Notes under the pieces: generated by a model
Database searches by the model: none
What the model saw: the letters and a program-made list of their open reading frames with translations, nothing else
Told to the model about the DNA's origin: nothing
Shown: in pieces, positions 51,518 through 60,736 of the stretch
Position numbering within the stretch: position 1 is the stretch's first letter
How the letters are laid out: every line of letters starts with the position of its first letter
Translations under genes and position numbers: made by a program
Assembly (NCBI RefSeq): GCF_003325455.1
Contig: NZ_CP025198.1
Span: forward strand, 2,480,001-2,544,000
DNA from: Acidipropionibacterium virtanenii
GTDB lineage: Bacteria > Actinomycetota > Actinomycetes > Propionibacteriales > Propionibacteriaceae
Direction of reading: 5' to 3'
DNA length: 64,000 bases

Positions 51518-52996
51518 ATGATCTGGAAACTCCATAACGGAGGCCGACTCGAACCGGGCGAGGTGGTCGCCCCCGATGAGCGCCTCGGGTGGGGACGGAC
51601 CGCCGGGCTGGGCGCGCAGCACGTGGTGGCGATGTTCGGGGCGACCTTCGTCTTCCCGGTGCTGATGGGCCTCAACCCGCAGCTCGCGGTGATGATGTCG
51701 GGCGTGGCGACCCTCATCTTCATCTTCGTCACCAAGCACGAGGTACCGAGCTATCTGGGGTCCTCGGCGGCTTTCCCCGGCGTGGCGACCGCCATCTACG
51801 CCTCGGGCGGCAGGCCGAGTGACGTCTCGGGGGCCCTCTTCGTCGTGGGTCTCACACTGTTCATCTGCGGCGTCATCATCCACATGGCGGGAGCCCGGGT
51901 GATCCACCGGGTACTGCCGCCCACGGTCACCGGCGCCGTCGTCATGCTCATCGGCTTCAACCTGGCCCCCGTGGTCGCCAACACCTACTGGCCGGTCGAC
52001 CAGTGGACCGCGCTGATCACCATGATCGTGGTGGTCGTGCTGTCGGTGGGCCCGCGCGGGTTCCTCTCCCGCATCGCGATCTTCCTGTCCCTGGTCTTCG
52101 GATATCTGCTCAGCTGGCTGGAGGACCTTGTGCTGGGCCCGCTGACCCGCACCGTCGACGGGGTGACCACCACCGCCAACCGCGTCGACTGGAGCGGGGT
52201 GCGCAGCGCGGACTGGTTCGGGCTGCCGCCGGTCACCGACCTGGCGAACTGGAAGTTCACCATGGGTTCCAACGGTTCGGCCAACTTCGCGGCCAGCAAT
52301 GTGGTGGGCTTCCACCTGCCCTCCTTCCACCTGGCCTTCATCCTGCTGGCACTGCCCGTGGTGATCGCGCTGATCGCCGAGAACACCGGCCATGTGAAGG
52401 CCGTCTCCGAGATGACCGGCAAGAACCTGGATCACCAGGTGGGCCGGGCCGTCGCCGCCGACGGCGCCACCTCCATGCTGGCCACCCTGCTGGGAGCGGG
52501 CCCCACCACCACCTACTCCGAGAACATCGGCGTGATGGCCGCCACCCGCGTCTACTCGACGGCCGCGTATGTGATCGCCGCCGTCGTGGCGATCCTGTTC
52601 GGCTTCTCCCCCAAGTTCGGGGCCGTCATCTCCGCCACTCCCGGCGGCGTGCTCGGCGGCATCTGCGTGGTGCTGTACGGCATGATCGGCCTGCTGGGAG
52701 CCAAGATCTGGCATGAGAACCGGGTCGACTTCGGCAATCCGGTGAACCTGGTGCCGGTTGCCGCCGGGATCATCATCGGGGTCGGCGACGTCTCCCTGAG
52801 GTTCACCGACGAGTTCACCCTGGGCGGCATCGCCCTGGGCACCATCGTCACGGTCGGCGTCTACCACCTGGCCCGCTGGCTGGCCCCCAAGGCGCTGTCG
52901 GACGCCGCCGGCGGGACGAACATCATCCTGGACACACCGGGCATGTACAAGGACAGCACGCGGGCCCACAACGTCAGATCCGAACGCGACGCCTAG
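51518..52996 (+). CDS. Uracil permease, NCS2/UraA family
   Basis: A nucleobase:proton symporter (492 aa, 14 TM type). AQHVVAMFGATFVFPVLMGLNP near residue 35, SSAAFPGVATAIY, VIALIAENTGHVKAVSEMTG (the conserved Glu of NCS2), and LLGAGPTTTYSENIGVMAATRVYS (signature motif) are clear; the pattern fits uracil rather than xanthine transport. The ATG at 51518 follows AAAGGGG. It starts 37 nt after the mannosyltransferase and is convergent with the kinase gene, 2 nt apart. Confidence 0.93.
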   Translation: MIWKLHNGGRLEPGEVVAPDERLGWGRTAGLGAQHVVAMFGATFVFPVLMGLNPQLAVMMSGVATLIFIFVTKHEVPSYLGSSAAFPGVATAIYASGGRPSDVSGALFVVGLTLFICGVIIHMAGARVIHRVLPPTVTGAVVMLIGFNLAPVVANTYWPVDQWTALITMIVVVVLSVGPRGFLSRIAIFLSLVFGYLLSWLEDLVLGPLTRTVDGVTTTANRVDWSGVRSADWFGLPPVTDLANWKFTMGSNGSANFAASNVVGFHLPSFHLAFILLALPVVIALIAENTGHVKAVSEMTGKNLDHQVGRAVAADGATSMLATLLGAGPTTTYSENIGVMAATRVYSTAAYVIAAVVAILFGFSPKFGAVISATPGGVLGGICVVLYGMIGLLGAKIWHENRVDFGNPVNLVPVAAGIIIGVGDVSLRFTDEFTLGGIALGTIVTVGVYHLARWLAPKALSDAAGGTNIILDTPGMYKDSTRAHNVRSERDA

Positions 52997-52998
52997 CC

Positions 52999-54294
52999 TC
53001 AGAGCAGCAGCAGGATGACGATCACGATGAGCGCCACCCCGGCCGTGATTCCCGCGCCGAGGACGATGTCCTTGGCGGTGGTTCCCGAGGAGGCCCTCGC
53101 CCGCGGCATGTTCACCGAGGCCGGGCTCTGCGGCACCGGGCTCTGCGGCCCGGGGCTCCGCGGCACTGGACCGGAGGGCCGGGGCCCGCTGCCCGGAGCC
53201 GGACTCCAGGTCTGAGGACGAGGCCCCTGGTTCGGGGGCGTTCCGCCTCCGGGCGGGCCGCCGTAGCCGCCGTTGCGCGGCCGGGCCCCGCCGTAGGGGA
53301 CGCCCTGCGGGGCGCTGGCCTGCCCGGCCGGCACCCGGTTGGGCGCCGCCGGCATCCGCTGCGAGGGGATCGAGGGCCCGCTCAGCGGGGAGGGGGACGC
53401 GGTGATCCGGGGCCCGCGGTTGGCGGGCCTGACCCCCGGCAGCGGCTTCGTGGAGCTGTCCGGCCCGTCGGGTCCCCAACCGGGAGGCAGTGCCGGGGTG
53501 CGGTCGGGGATGGCGATCCGGGCCAGGCCGAGGCCGCTGCGCACCCGCGCCAGCTCCTGGCGAGCCTCCGCGGCGCCCGGGAAGCGCCCGGTGACGTCGG
53601 ACAGGCAGGCGACGATGAACCGGCCCAGGGGTGTGACGCGCTGCTCGGCGGCCAGCACCGGGGGTTCCTCCCCGACCGGCCGACCCGCGGTGAGCAGTTG
53701 GGCCATCACCACCCCGAGCGAGTAGATGTCCTGGGCGGGTTCGGGATCGGCTCCCATCCGCGCCTCGGGGGACATGAAGCCCGGGGTGCCGACGACCTCG
53801 GCCACCCGCGTCATCCGGGGTTCGCCGACCTTCGCCGCGATGCCGAAATCGGCCAGGCGGGCGTCGGGCAGGCCGGACGGGTTCGGCTCCATGAGGATAT
53901 TGGCCGGCTTGATGTCGCGGTGCACCAGGCCGGCCTCATGGATGATCTCCAGGGCATCGAGCATCTGGTCGGCGATCCCGGCGACATAGCCGGGAGGCAA
54001 CGGGCCGCGTTCGGTGAGCAGGGCGGAGACGGCGCCGCCGTGGACCAACGGCATGGAGAACATGATGCGGTCGTCCTCGCCGACCCATCCCAGGGGGGCG
54101 ACGATGTGCGGATGGTCGAAACGCCAGCCGGTCTCCCGGACGAACCTCAGCAGCGAGGCAGAGTCCGACTGCTGAAGGACCTTCCCGGCGAGGTACCTGG
54201 AATCCCGGTGATCCCAGACGCGCCAGACATCTCCTGACCCGCCCCGTCCGAGCGGATCCACCAGCTCGTATCGCCCGCTGAAGATCTCACCCAT
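52999..54294 (-). CDS. Membrane-anchored Ser/Thr protein kinase (PknB-like, no PASTA domains)
   Basis: A 431-aa Hanks-type kinase. Catalytic domain at about residues 8-265: Gly-loop GRGGSGDVWRVWD, LAGKVL as Lys motif, HRDIKPANILME catalytic loop, DFGIAAK and GTPGFMSPEA activation segment. A long Pro/Gly-rich disordered linker (270-405) leads to a single C-terminal TM (GAGITAGVALIVIVILLLL) with no external sensor domain. The ATG at 54294 was chosen over 54333 because the kinase domain begins right after it. It lies 46 nt downstream of the oxoprolinase genes on the same strand. Confidence 0.92.
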   Translation of the reverse strand: MGEIFSGRYELVDPLGRGGSGDVWRVWDHRDSRYLAGKVLQQSDSASLLRFVRETGWRFDHPHIVAPLGWVGEDDRIMFSMPLVHGGAVSALLTERGPLPPGYVAGIADQMLDALEIIHEAGLVHRDIKPANILMEPNPSGLPDARLADFGIAAKVGEPRMTRVAEVVGTPGFMSPEARMGADPEPAQDIYSLGVVMAQLLTAGRPVGEEPPVLAAEQRVTPLGRFIVACLSDVTGRFPGAAEARQELARVRSGLGLARIAIPDRTPALPPGWGPDGPDSSTKPLPGVRPANRGPRITASPSPLSGPSIPSQRMPAAPNRVPAGQASAPQGVPYGGARPRNGGYGGPPGGGTPPNQGPRPQTWSPAPGSGPRPSGPVPRSPGPQSPVPQSPASVNMPRARASSGTTAKDIVLGAGITAGVALIVIVILLLL

Positions 54295-54340
54295 CGGGTC
54301 CAAGTCTGCCAGTTGACGGGCCCACACTCCCAACTCCGGG

Positions 54341-55894
54341 CTATATGTGGACGTCGAACCCGAGTATCGCGCCCGGGGGCAGCTGCGCCAGCACGTCCAG
54401 ATCCGACGGCTCCACGACCGCGATCACCGGATATCCCCCGGTCACCGGATGGTCGCGCATGAAGATCACCGGCAGGCCCCCGGTCGGCACCTGGACCGCC
54501 CCGGCCACGGTCGGCTCGCTGGCCAGCTCCCCCTGGTGCCGGCGTCGCAACGGCTCCCCCTCCAGGCGCAGCCCGATCCGGTTGGACTCACCGCTGACCA
54601 CCCATCGCTGGGACGTCAACGAGGCCAGCGCATCGGCGTCGAACCAGTCGTCGCGCGGGCCCGGGCGCAGCCGGGCCACGACGTGTCCCTCGGGGATCGG
54701 CGTCGCGTCCATCTCCTGACGGCCGAATCCGTTCCACACCGGCCTCCCGACGGCCAGCAGGTCATCGGCGCGCAGCGGGCTCGGGCCCAGACCCGACATG
54801 ACGTCGGTGGCCGCCGATCCCAGCACTCGCGGCACCTCGAGCCCGCCCTTGACGGCCAGGTAGTTGCGCAGCCCACGAGTGGGCGCACCCACTGTCAGGA
54901 TGTCGCCGTCATCCAGCAGGACCGGGGCGTTGTGATCCGGATTCCAGGGCCGGCGCCGGGAACCGGCAGGATCCACTCGCAGCGGGCTGCGGGCACCGGT
55001 GACCGCGACCGTCCGTGCCCCGACGGCGCGCACCACCAGGCCCCCGGCGAGGCTCTCGATGACTGCCGCGGCGGGCGGGTTGCCGACGACGGCATTGGCC
55101 AGCCTGGCCGATCCGCGATCCATCGCCCCCGACTCGGCGGCGCCCATGTCGGCGTACCCGGGCCGGCCCAGGTCGGTGACGAGACTCTGCATCCCCGTCG
55201 CCACCACGGCCAGTCCCGCCGGCCCGGGACCTGCGGTGGCGGCCGTGACCGGGGCAGGGTCCACGACAGTCGCCGCCTCGCGCACCGCCTGGTACCGCAC
55301 CCGATTCCCCGGGACGACGAGGGCCGGTGAGGCCCGGGAGACATCCCACAGCGGGGCCGCGGTGCGCCCGATCAGCTGCCATCCGCCCGGGGTGGTGCGC
55401 GGATAGGCGGCCGAGAACTGCCCGGCCAGCCCGACGGCGCCGGCCGGTACCGCGGTGCGGGGAGACGGTCTGCGGGGCACGTCCAGCCGGTGATTCTCGC
55501 CGACGCAGTAGGTGAATCCGGGAGCGAAACCGCCGAAGGCCGCCGTCCAGAGCTGACCGGTGTGGGCCTCGATGACGCCGTCGCGGCTCATCCCCAGCTG
55601 CTCGGCGACGGCGTCCAGATCCTCACCGTCGTAGCAGACCTCGAGGGTGACCAGGGCGTCGTCCCGGTCGACGGCCCGGTCCAGATCCAGCCCACGGACA
55701 TGGCCGGCCAGAGCGCGTGCCGAGGCCGGGGTGTCGGCCCGCACCAGCACCGTGGTGGCGGCCGCCAGGACCTCCAGCTGCCCCGGTCCCGGGCGCGCCG
55801 TCAACTCGTCGTGAAGGGCCAGGACCCGCTGCAGGTCTCCCAGATCCACCAGGAGGGCGCGAGCCCCGACAGGCCGGATGTCCAGATCACTCAT
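54341..55894 (-). CDS. Fused 5-oxoprolinase subunits B and C (KipI-KipA type)
   Basis: A 517-aa fusion of PxpB and PxpC, which with PxpA hydrolyse 5-oxoproline (pyroglutamate) to glutamate using ATP. N-terminal PxpB part (about 1-200): [47 protein letters not shown]-terminal PxpC part (about 225-517): [57 protein letters not shown]. The ATG overlaps the pxpA stop by 4 bases. The two subunits are separate in many bacteria; fusion is known in Actinobacteria. Confidence 0.93.
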   Translation of the reverse strand: MSDLDIRPVGARALLVDLGDLQRVLALHDELTARPGPGQLEVLAAATTVLVRADTPASARALAGHVRGLDLDRAVDRDDALVTLEVCYDGEDLDAVAEQLGMSRDGVIEAHTGQLWTAAFGGFAPGFTYCVGENHRLDVPRRPSPRTAVPAGAVGLAGQFSAAYPRTTPGGWQLIGRTAAPLWDVSRASPALVVPGNRVRYQAVREAATVVDPAPVTAATAGPGPAGLAVVATGMQSLVTDLGRPGYADMGAAESGAMDRGSARLANAVVGNPPAAAVIESLAGGLVVRAVGARTVAVTGARSPLRVDPAGSRRRPWNPDHNAPVLLDDGDILTVGAPTRGLRNYLAVKGGLEVPRVLGSAATDVMSGLGPSPLRADDLLAVGRPVWNGFGRQEMDATPIPEGHVVARLRPGPRDDWFDADALASLTSQRWVVSGESNRIGLRLEGEPLRRRHQGELASEPTVAGAVQVPTGGLPVIFMRDHPVTGGYPVIAVVEPSDLDVLAQLPPGAILGFDVHI

Positions 55895-56643
55895 GCGAAC
55901 CGTGTCACCTCGATCCCGGCATCGGTCAGCGCGCTGCGCACCGCCGCCGCGATGCCCACCGCACCGGGGGTGTCGCCGTGGACGCACACGCTGTCGGCGT
56001 CCAGATCCAGCACGCTGCCGTCGGCGGCGACGACCTGGTGATCGGCGGCCATCCGCACCACCCGCCGGCCGATCTCCGCGGGATCGTGGAGCACCGCCCC
56101 GGGCTCGCGACGGGAGACCAGGGTGCCGTCGGGGTTGTAGGCGCGGTCGGCGAAGGCCTCGTGGACCACGCGCAGGCCTTTCCGCCCGGCGATCCGGGCG
56201 ATCTCTGAGCCGGGCAGGCACAGCACCGCCAGCGACTCGTCGACCTCCTTGATCGCATCGGCGACCGCGGTGGCCTGTGCGGTGTGGTGGACGATGGTGT
56301 TGTAGAGGGCGCCGTGCGGCTTGACGTAGGTCACCGGGGTGCCGACCACCCGTGCCATGGCCTGCAGGGCGCCGATCTGGTAGACCACCTCGTCGGTGAG
56401 TTCGGCCGGCGCCACGTCGACGAAGACCCGCCCGAAGTGGTGGAGGTCGCGGTAGGAGACGTGGGCGCCGACGGCCACGTCGTGGGCCGCGGCGGCGGTG
56501 ATCGTCGAACGCATCACGCCGGGATCGCCGGCGTGGAACCCGCACGCGATGTTGGCGCTGGTGACGATCCGCATCATCGCCTCGTCGTCGCCCATGCGCC
56601 AGCTGGAGAATGACTCTCCCGAGTCCGAGTTCAGATCAATCAT
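55891..56643 (-). CDS. pxpA: 5-oxoprolinase subunit A (LamB/YcsF family)
   Basis: A 250-aa metal-dependent deacetylase-like fold subunit. [39 protein letters not shown] at the N terminus, [27 protein letters not shown] and [11 protein letters not shown] are diagnostic. ATG 56643 follows GGAGGAGT. It is the first gene of pxpA-pxpBC and is divergent from the ABC-ATPase gene. Confidence 0.95.
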   Translation of the reverse strand: MIDLNSDSGESFSSWRMGDDEAMMRIVTSANIACGFHAGDPGVMRSTITAAAAHDVAVGAHVSYRDLHHFGRVFVDVAPAELTDEVVYQIGALQAMARVVGTPVTYVKPHGALYNTIVHHTAQATAVADAIKEVDESLAVLCLPGSEIARIAGRKGLRVVHEAFADRAYNPDGTLVSRREPGAVLHDPAEIGRRVVRMAADHQVVAADGSVLDLDADSVCVHGDTPGAVGIAAAVRSALTDAGIEVTRFA

Positions 56644-56715
56644 CGGTACTCCTCCTGCTGCGGAATTCTACGTGTCGATTGTGAGTCGGCGCCTTCGCGA
56701 CGAGGATGGTCTCCC

Positions 56716-58398
56716 GTGCGAGACGTCAACGATCTGGAAGGCCTGCTGCGCGCGATCGACGGGCGCGGGTACGGCGGCTACAAGAGACTGTCGGGGGAGT
56801 TCGCGCTGCCGGGCTGGCGGATCGGCGTCGATCACGTCCAGGCCGATCCCTACGCCCCGCCGTCGCTGGTGCGGGTGATGGTCGACGCGGAGACGGCCGG
56901 CCTTCCCGACGATCTGGTCGACGACCGGGCCGGTCGCATCGCCACGGCCGACTTCCTCACCCGACGACTGATAGAGACCCTGCACGACCACCGGGAGATC
57001 TCCGCCGGACGGGTGGGCCAGGAGGTGCTGGAACGCACCCACGTGGCGATCCTGCCCGACCGCGTGGAGGCCCGCCTGGAGGTGCAGCTGCCCGCCGCGG
57101 GGCGCCGCGTCAAGGGCCGGCAGGCCTTCCGGATCCTGTCGCAGGAGCTGCCCGACGCCGCCGGGCGGGCCCTGCTGCACCGCAGTCTGGACGCCGGGGC
57201 GCTGCGCTCCCATGTCCGTCTGTTCCGGGACCAGGCGTGGCTGAGATCGCGGCTGCCCGAGCTGGGTCTGGTGGCCTTCGTCGGCGACGGGTCGGTGCTG
57301 CCGCGCCGTTCGGGGGACTCCGATCTGCCCCTGTCCGATCTGCCAGGGTCCGGCGCCGTGCCGTTCACCGCGCCCGAGTCGTTGCGGGTCGAGGTGAGCC
57401 TGCCGGGCGGCCGCAGGCTGGCCGGGATGGGCGTCCCGGAGGGGGTGACGGTGATCGTGGGCGGCGGCTACCACGGCAAGTCGACCCTGCTGCGGGCCCT
57501 GGAGCGCGGCGTCTACCCCCATGTCGGCGGGGACGGCCGCGAATGGGTCGTCACCCGGCGCGACGCCGTGGCGGTGCGCGCCGAGGACGGCCGGTCGGTG
57601 ACCGGCACCGACATCTCGGCGTTCATCTCGCAGCTGCCCTCGGGCACCCGCACCGAGCGGTTCTCCACCACCAACGCGTCGGGTTCCACCTCGCAGGCGG
57701 CGGGGCTGGCCGAGGCCGTGGACGCCGGAGCCTCGGCGCTGCTCATCGACGAGGACACCTCGGCCACGAACTTCATGATCCGCGACGAGCGGATGCGCCG
57801 GCTGATCCCGGCCGACCGTGAGCCCATCACGCCCTTCGTGGACCGGGTGCGCCCGCTGAGACGCGAGCGCGGCGTCTCCACCGTGCTGGTGGCCGGCGGC
57901 TCGGGGGCCTTCTTCGACGTCGCCGACCACGTCATCGCGATGGAGCGCTACCGGCCCCGCGACGTCACCGCCCGCGCCCGCGGGATCGCCGGCATCGAGT
58001 CCCCTGCGGAGACCGCCACCTCGGTCTTCGGGCCGGCCGCCGAGCGCATCCCCGTCGACGGCTGCCTGCCACCGGTCGGCCGGCGCCGCCCGGTCAGGGC
58101 GCGCGGGCTGGGGGTCATCCAGGTGGACCACGAGACGATCGACCTGTCGGCACTGTCTCAGCTCGTCGACCCGGCCCAGACCTCGGCTGTCGCGCGTGCC
58201 CTCGACCGGATCTCCGAGCTGCTGGACGGCCACCTCGGCATCGATGACGCCGTGGCCCGGATCGACGCCATGATCGAGGCGGAGGGGCTGGACCGCCTGT
58301 CCGGGTTCCGCGGGCATCCGGGATTCCTGGCCCGGCCGAGGATCTTCGAGATCCGGGCGGCCCTGGACCGCTACCGGGGGCTGAGGCTGCGCCGCTGA
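56716..58398 (+). CDS. ABC-class predicted ATPase (MRB1590-like)
   Basis: A 560-aa soluble P-loop ATPase of the ABC_ATPase family (PF09818-like), of unclear cellular role and not a transporter subunit. N-terminal domain (about 1-235) with RGYGGYKRLSGEF; ATPase domain with Walker A VIVGGGYHGKSTLL (about 247-260), SGSTSQAAGLAEAVDAGASALLIDEDTSATNFM (signature and Walker B, about 315-350), and VLVAGGSGAFFDVADHVIAME. The GTG start at 56716 follows GAGGATGG. Neighbours suggest no pathway. Confidence 0.88.
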   Translation: MRDVNDLEGLLRAIDGRGYGGYKRLSGEFALPGWRIGVDHVQADPYAPPSLVRVMVDAETAGLPDDLVDDRAGRIATADFLTRRLIETLHDHREISAGRVGQEVLERTHVAILPDRVEARLEVQLPAAGRRVKGRQAFRILSQELPDAAGRALLHRSLDAGALRSHVRLFRDQAWLRSRLPELGLVAFVGDGSVLPRRSGDSDLPLSDLPGSGAVPFTAPESLRVEVSLPGGRRLAGMGVPEGVTVIVGGGYHGKSTLLRALERGVYPHVGGDGREWVVTRRDAVAVRAEDGRSVTGTDISAFISQLPSGTRTERFSTTNASGSTSQAAGLAEAVDAGASALLIDEDTSATNFMIRDERMRRLIPADREPITPFVDRVRPLRRERGVSTVLVAGGSGAFFDVADHVIAMERYRPRDVTARARGIAGIESPAETATSVFGPAAERIPVDGCLPPVGRRRPVRARGLGVIQVDHETIDLSALSQLVDPAQTSAVARALDRISELLDGHLGIDDAVARIDAMIEAEGLDRLSGFRGHPGFLARPRIFEIRAALDRYRGLRLRR

Positions 58399-58511
58399 CC
58401 CCGCCCGTGGGCGATTCGGCCGGACATTCCCGGATGTCCTTGCCCGCGGCTGCGGACCGTGCAAGTGTGAAGAACACCAGCAGAACCACAGTATCGACAC
58501 AGGAGGATCGT

Positions 58512-58721
58512 ATGAGCGACGACCAGAGCCCCATCGACAAGATCTCCGGGAAGGCCAAGCAGGCCGCCGGGAAGGTGAGCGGCGACAGGGATCTCGAGGC
58601 CGAGGGCAAGGTGCAGGAGACCGAGGGCAAGCTGCGCGACGCCGCCGAGAACGCGAAGTCCACCCTCGGGGCGGTCGCCGACCGCGTCAAGGGCTCCGTC
58701 AACGAGAAGAAGAACGACTGA
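58512..58721 (+). CDS. CsbD family stress protein
   Basis: A 69-aa hydrophilic helical protein (IDKISGKAKQAAGKVSGDRDLEAEGKVQETEGKLRDA). Length, Ala/Lys/Glu richness and the KAKQAAGKV-type repeats match the CsbD family, a general-stress protein of unknown mechanism. The ATG at 58512 follows AGGAGG; the open frame to 58407 is not used. Ends at a bidirectional terminator. Confidence 0.92.
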   Translation: MSDDQSPIDKISGKAKQAAGKVSGDRDLEAEGKVQETEGKLRDAAENAKSTLGAVADRVKGSVNEKKND

Positions 58722-58732
58722 CCGCGGCACCG

Positions 58733-58764
58733 GTGATGCCCCGGCCCCCCGGCCGGGGCATCAC
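58733..58764. terminator. Bidirectional terminator after csbD-type gene
   Basis: A perfect 14-bp stem with CCCC loop (arms 58733-58746 and 58751-58764). It overlaps the stop codon of the convergent gene ending at 58761. Confidence 0.75.
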
Positions 58765-59438
58765 AGCCGCAGGCGCTTGACCAGCTCGTGGCCCATCTCA
58801 CGGCGCTGGGTGAGGATCTGCACGATCAGAGCGAGGCCGCTCACCCCGATGCAGATGGCCGAGGCGATCGGGTTCGTCACCCATCCGAAGACCAGGAAGA
58901 GGATCGGCACCAGCCCCAGAAGCACCGTCAGGCCGGTGTAGACGGTGTAGTCGCCCACCTCCATGCGCATCATTCGCACCGCGATGAGCAGGGCGATGAT
59001 CGCGAAGCCGCAGACGATCGGCACGACGTAGGTCAGCGACCAACGGTGCCATCCGGTGAGATAGTCCCAGTACGCGCACACCAGGCCCGCCAGCACCACC
59101 AGGTAGACGGTCCCCTTCGCGATATTGCGGCGCTTGCGCACCGCCATCACCACCACGAGCCACATCGCGGCGACCCCCAGCCAGATGGATCGCAGCACGC
59201 CGACGTCGGCCCCTCGCCGGAAGATCAGCTGGAGGCCGAAGGAGGCCAGGATCACCACCAGCGAGGTGAGGAAGAGCACTCGCAGCAGGCGGCGCCGGGA
59301 GAATCTCAGGGAGACCGTCGGGAGCGGGCTGTCGGCCGAGGCCCCCTCGGTGATGGCACCGCAGAGGGGGCACCGGGCCCACTCCCCCTCGATGCCGACC
59401 TCGCATTTCGGGCAGCTCCTCATGCCGGGCCGCGTCAT
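58761..59438 (-). CDS. Zinc-ribbon polytopic membrane protein (DUF6320-like)
   Basis: A 225-aa protein. An N-terminal zinc ribbon (MRSCPKCEVGIEG, WARCPLCGA; two CPxC pairs, residues 8-28) is followed by about six hydrophobic segments. This layout, and its place after a condensation-like acyltransferase and an alpha/beta hydrolase, matches DUF6320 proteins (family recollection). Function unknown. The ATG overlaps the stop of the acyltransferase gene by 4 bases. Confidence 0.78.
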   Translation of the reverse strand: MTRPGMRSCPKCEVGIEGEWARCPLCGAITEGASADSPLPTVSLRFSRRRLLRVLFLTSLVVILASFGLQLIFRRGADVGVLRSIWLGVAAMWLVVVMAVRKRRNIAKGTVYLVVLAGLVCAYWDYLTGWHRWSLTYVVPIVCGFAIIALLIAVRMMRMEVGDYTVYTGLTVLLGLVPILFLVFGWVTNPIASAICIGVSGLALIVQILTQRREMGHELVKRLRL

Positions 59439-60736
59439 GACGGTGCCCCGCTGATCTCGGCCTCGGTGACCCTCTCCATCGCCACCGTCACATCGATGCC
59501 CGCAGCGGTGAGCAGCCGTGCGAACTCCCGGACGTGCCCCACCTGGACGAAGGGGGAGGTGAAGCTCACGGTGAGCTGCCCGGCATGGGAGACGGCGCAG
59601 AACTGCGGCCGTACCGCCGCGGTGTGGAAGAGCATCCGGCCGACATGGGACTCGGCGGGCTGCGGAAGCGCCACCCGGCCGAGGTTGGACACCGCGACCG
59701 TCAGGGCCCGGTTGTTCCCCTGGTTGATGCCCTTGAGGATGTCGTTCTTGAGGGTGCTCGGCACGATTCTCAGAAGCGGCATCCGTTCGAACCGGATGAG
59801 CTTGTGCAGTTTGTGGTGGAGGGCCTCAGGGGTGACCCTCGGGCGGAACTGGGACTCCAGATCGCGGGCGACCGCCGCCACCGAGTTGTCGGCGGCGCGG
59901 TAATCGTGCTCGACCCGGATGGCGGCGAAGAAGTTCCTGGCCGAGGCCGAGGGAAAGTACTGCCTCAGGTTCACCGGGATCGACGCCGTCATCACCGGAG
60001 CCCGCCGTGTCGCCGGGGTGGCGCGGCGAACCGATTCCAGGAACAGGGCGGTCAGGTGGACCGTGAGCCCGACCCCCTCGGCGCGGGCCAGCGCCAGGAC
60101 GTCTGCGGCAGGCATGGTGAGTTCGACGAGCCGGGTGCGGTCGTCGGGGGTGCGGGTGCCCCGGACGCGCTGGACGTGCCTGCCGAGCGGATGCCGGGGG
60201 GTCCGGCCTCCCGGCGCCGGACCGACGGGGCCACGGCCCCGGAAGTAGTGGGCGAAGCTGTCGGTGCTCAGCCCCTGGACCGGGTGGGCGTTCTTCACCG
60301 GTGGAACGGGATCGCCGGGGTGGCACAACCGGCAGTAGGCGTCCAGCAGGTCGGTGATGAACCACAGCGCGCCGGTGCCGTCGGACAGGGCATGGAAGGT
60401 CTCCAGGATGATTCGCCGCCGATGGTGCATCACCCGGAACAGCAGGTTCCGCCGGTCGGCCTGGTAGATCGGTGCGCAGGGATACTGCGCATCGGGTCCG
60501 ACGGCGGGGCGCAGGTCGGAGTCCTGGAGGTAGTACCAGAAGATGCCGCGACGCAGCACGGCGTGGTAGAGCGGATAGTCGTCGTAGGTCTCATCGAGAG
60601 CCCGCTGCAGCAGCTCTGGATCGACGTCGTCGTCCATCTCGGCGCTGATCCGGAACACCTTGGGATCGATCTCGCTGCGAGCGGCGAGGAAGATGTTGGA
60701 GGCGTTGTCCAGCGCCACCCAGGCGCGCCGCGTCAT
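59435..60736 (-). CDS. Condensation-domain-like acyltransferase
   Basis: A 433-aa protein of the chloramphenicol acetyltransferase/NRPS condensation superfamily, close to the alcohol-acetyltransferase-like group. The active motif is FHALSDGTGALWF (HxxxDG, His near residue 115). RAPVMTASIPVNLRQYFPS and AVSNLGRVALP later correspond to the structural latch region. No carrier-protein gene is nearby, so it probably acts on free or CoA-linked acyl donors. Overlaps both neighbours by 4 bases. Confidence 0.82.
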   Translation of the reverse strand: MTRRAWVALDNASNIFLAARSEIDPKVFRISAEMDDDVDPELLQRALDETYDDYPLYHAVLRRGIFWYYLQDSDLRPAVGPDAQYPCAPIYQADRRNLLFRVMHHRRRIILETFHALSDGTGALWFITDLLDAYCRLCHPGDPVPPVKNAHPVQGLSTDSFAHYFRGRGPVGPAPGGRTPRHPLGRHVQRVRGTRTPDDRTRLVELTMPAADVLALARAEGVGLTVHLTALFLESVRRATPATRRAPVMTASIPVNLRQYFPSASARNFFAAIRVEHDYRAADNSVAAVARDLESQFRPRVTPEALHHKLHKLIRFERMPLLRIVPSTLKNDILKGINQGNNRALTVAVSNLGRVALPQPAESHVGRMLFHTAAVRPQFCAVSHAGQLTVSFTSPFVQVGHVREFARLLTAAGIDVTVAMERVTEAEISGAPS

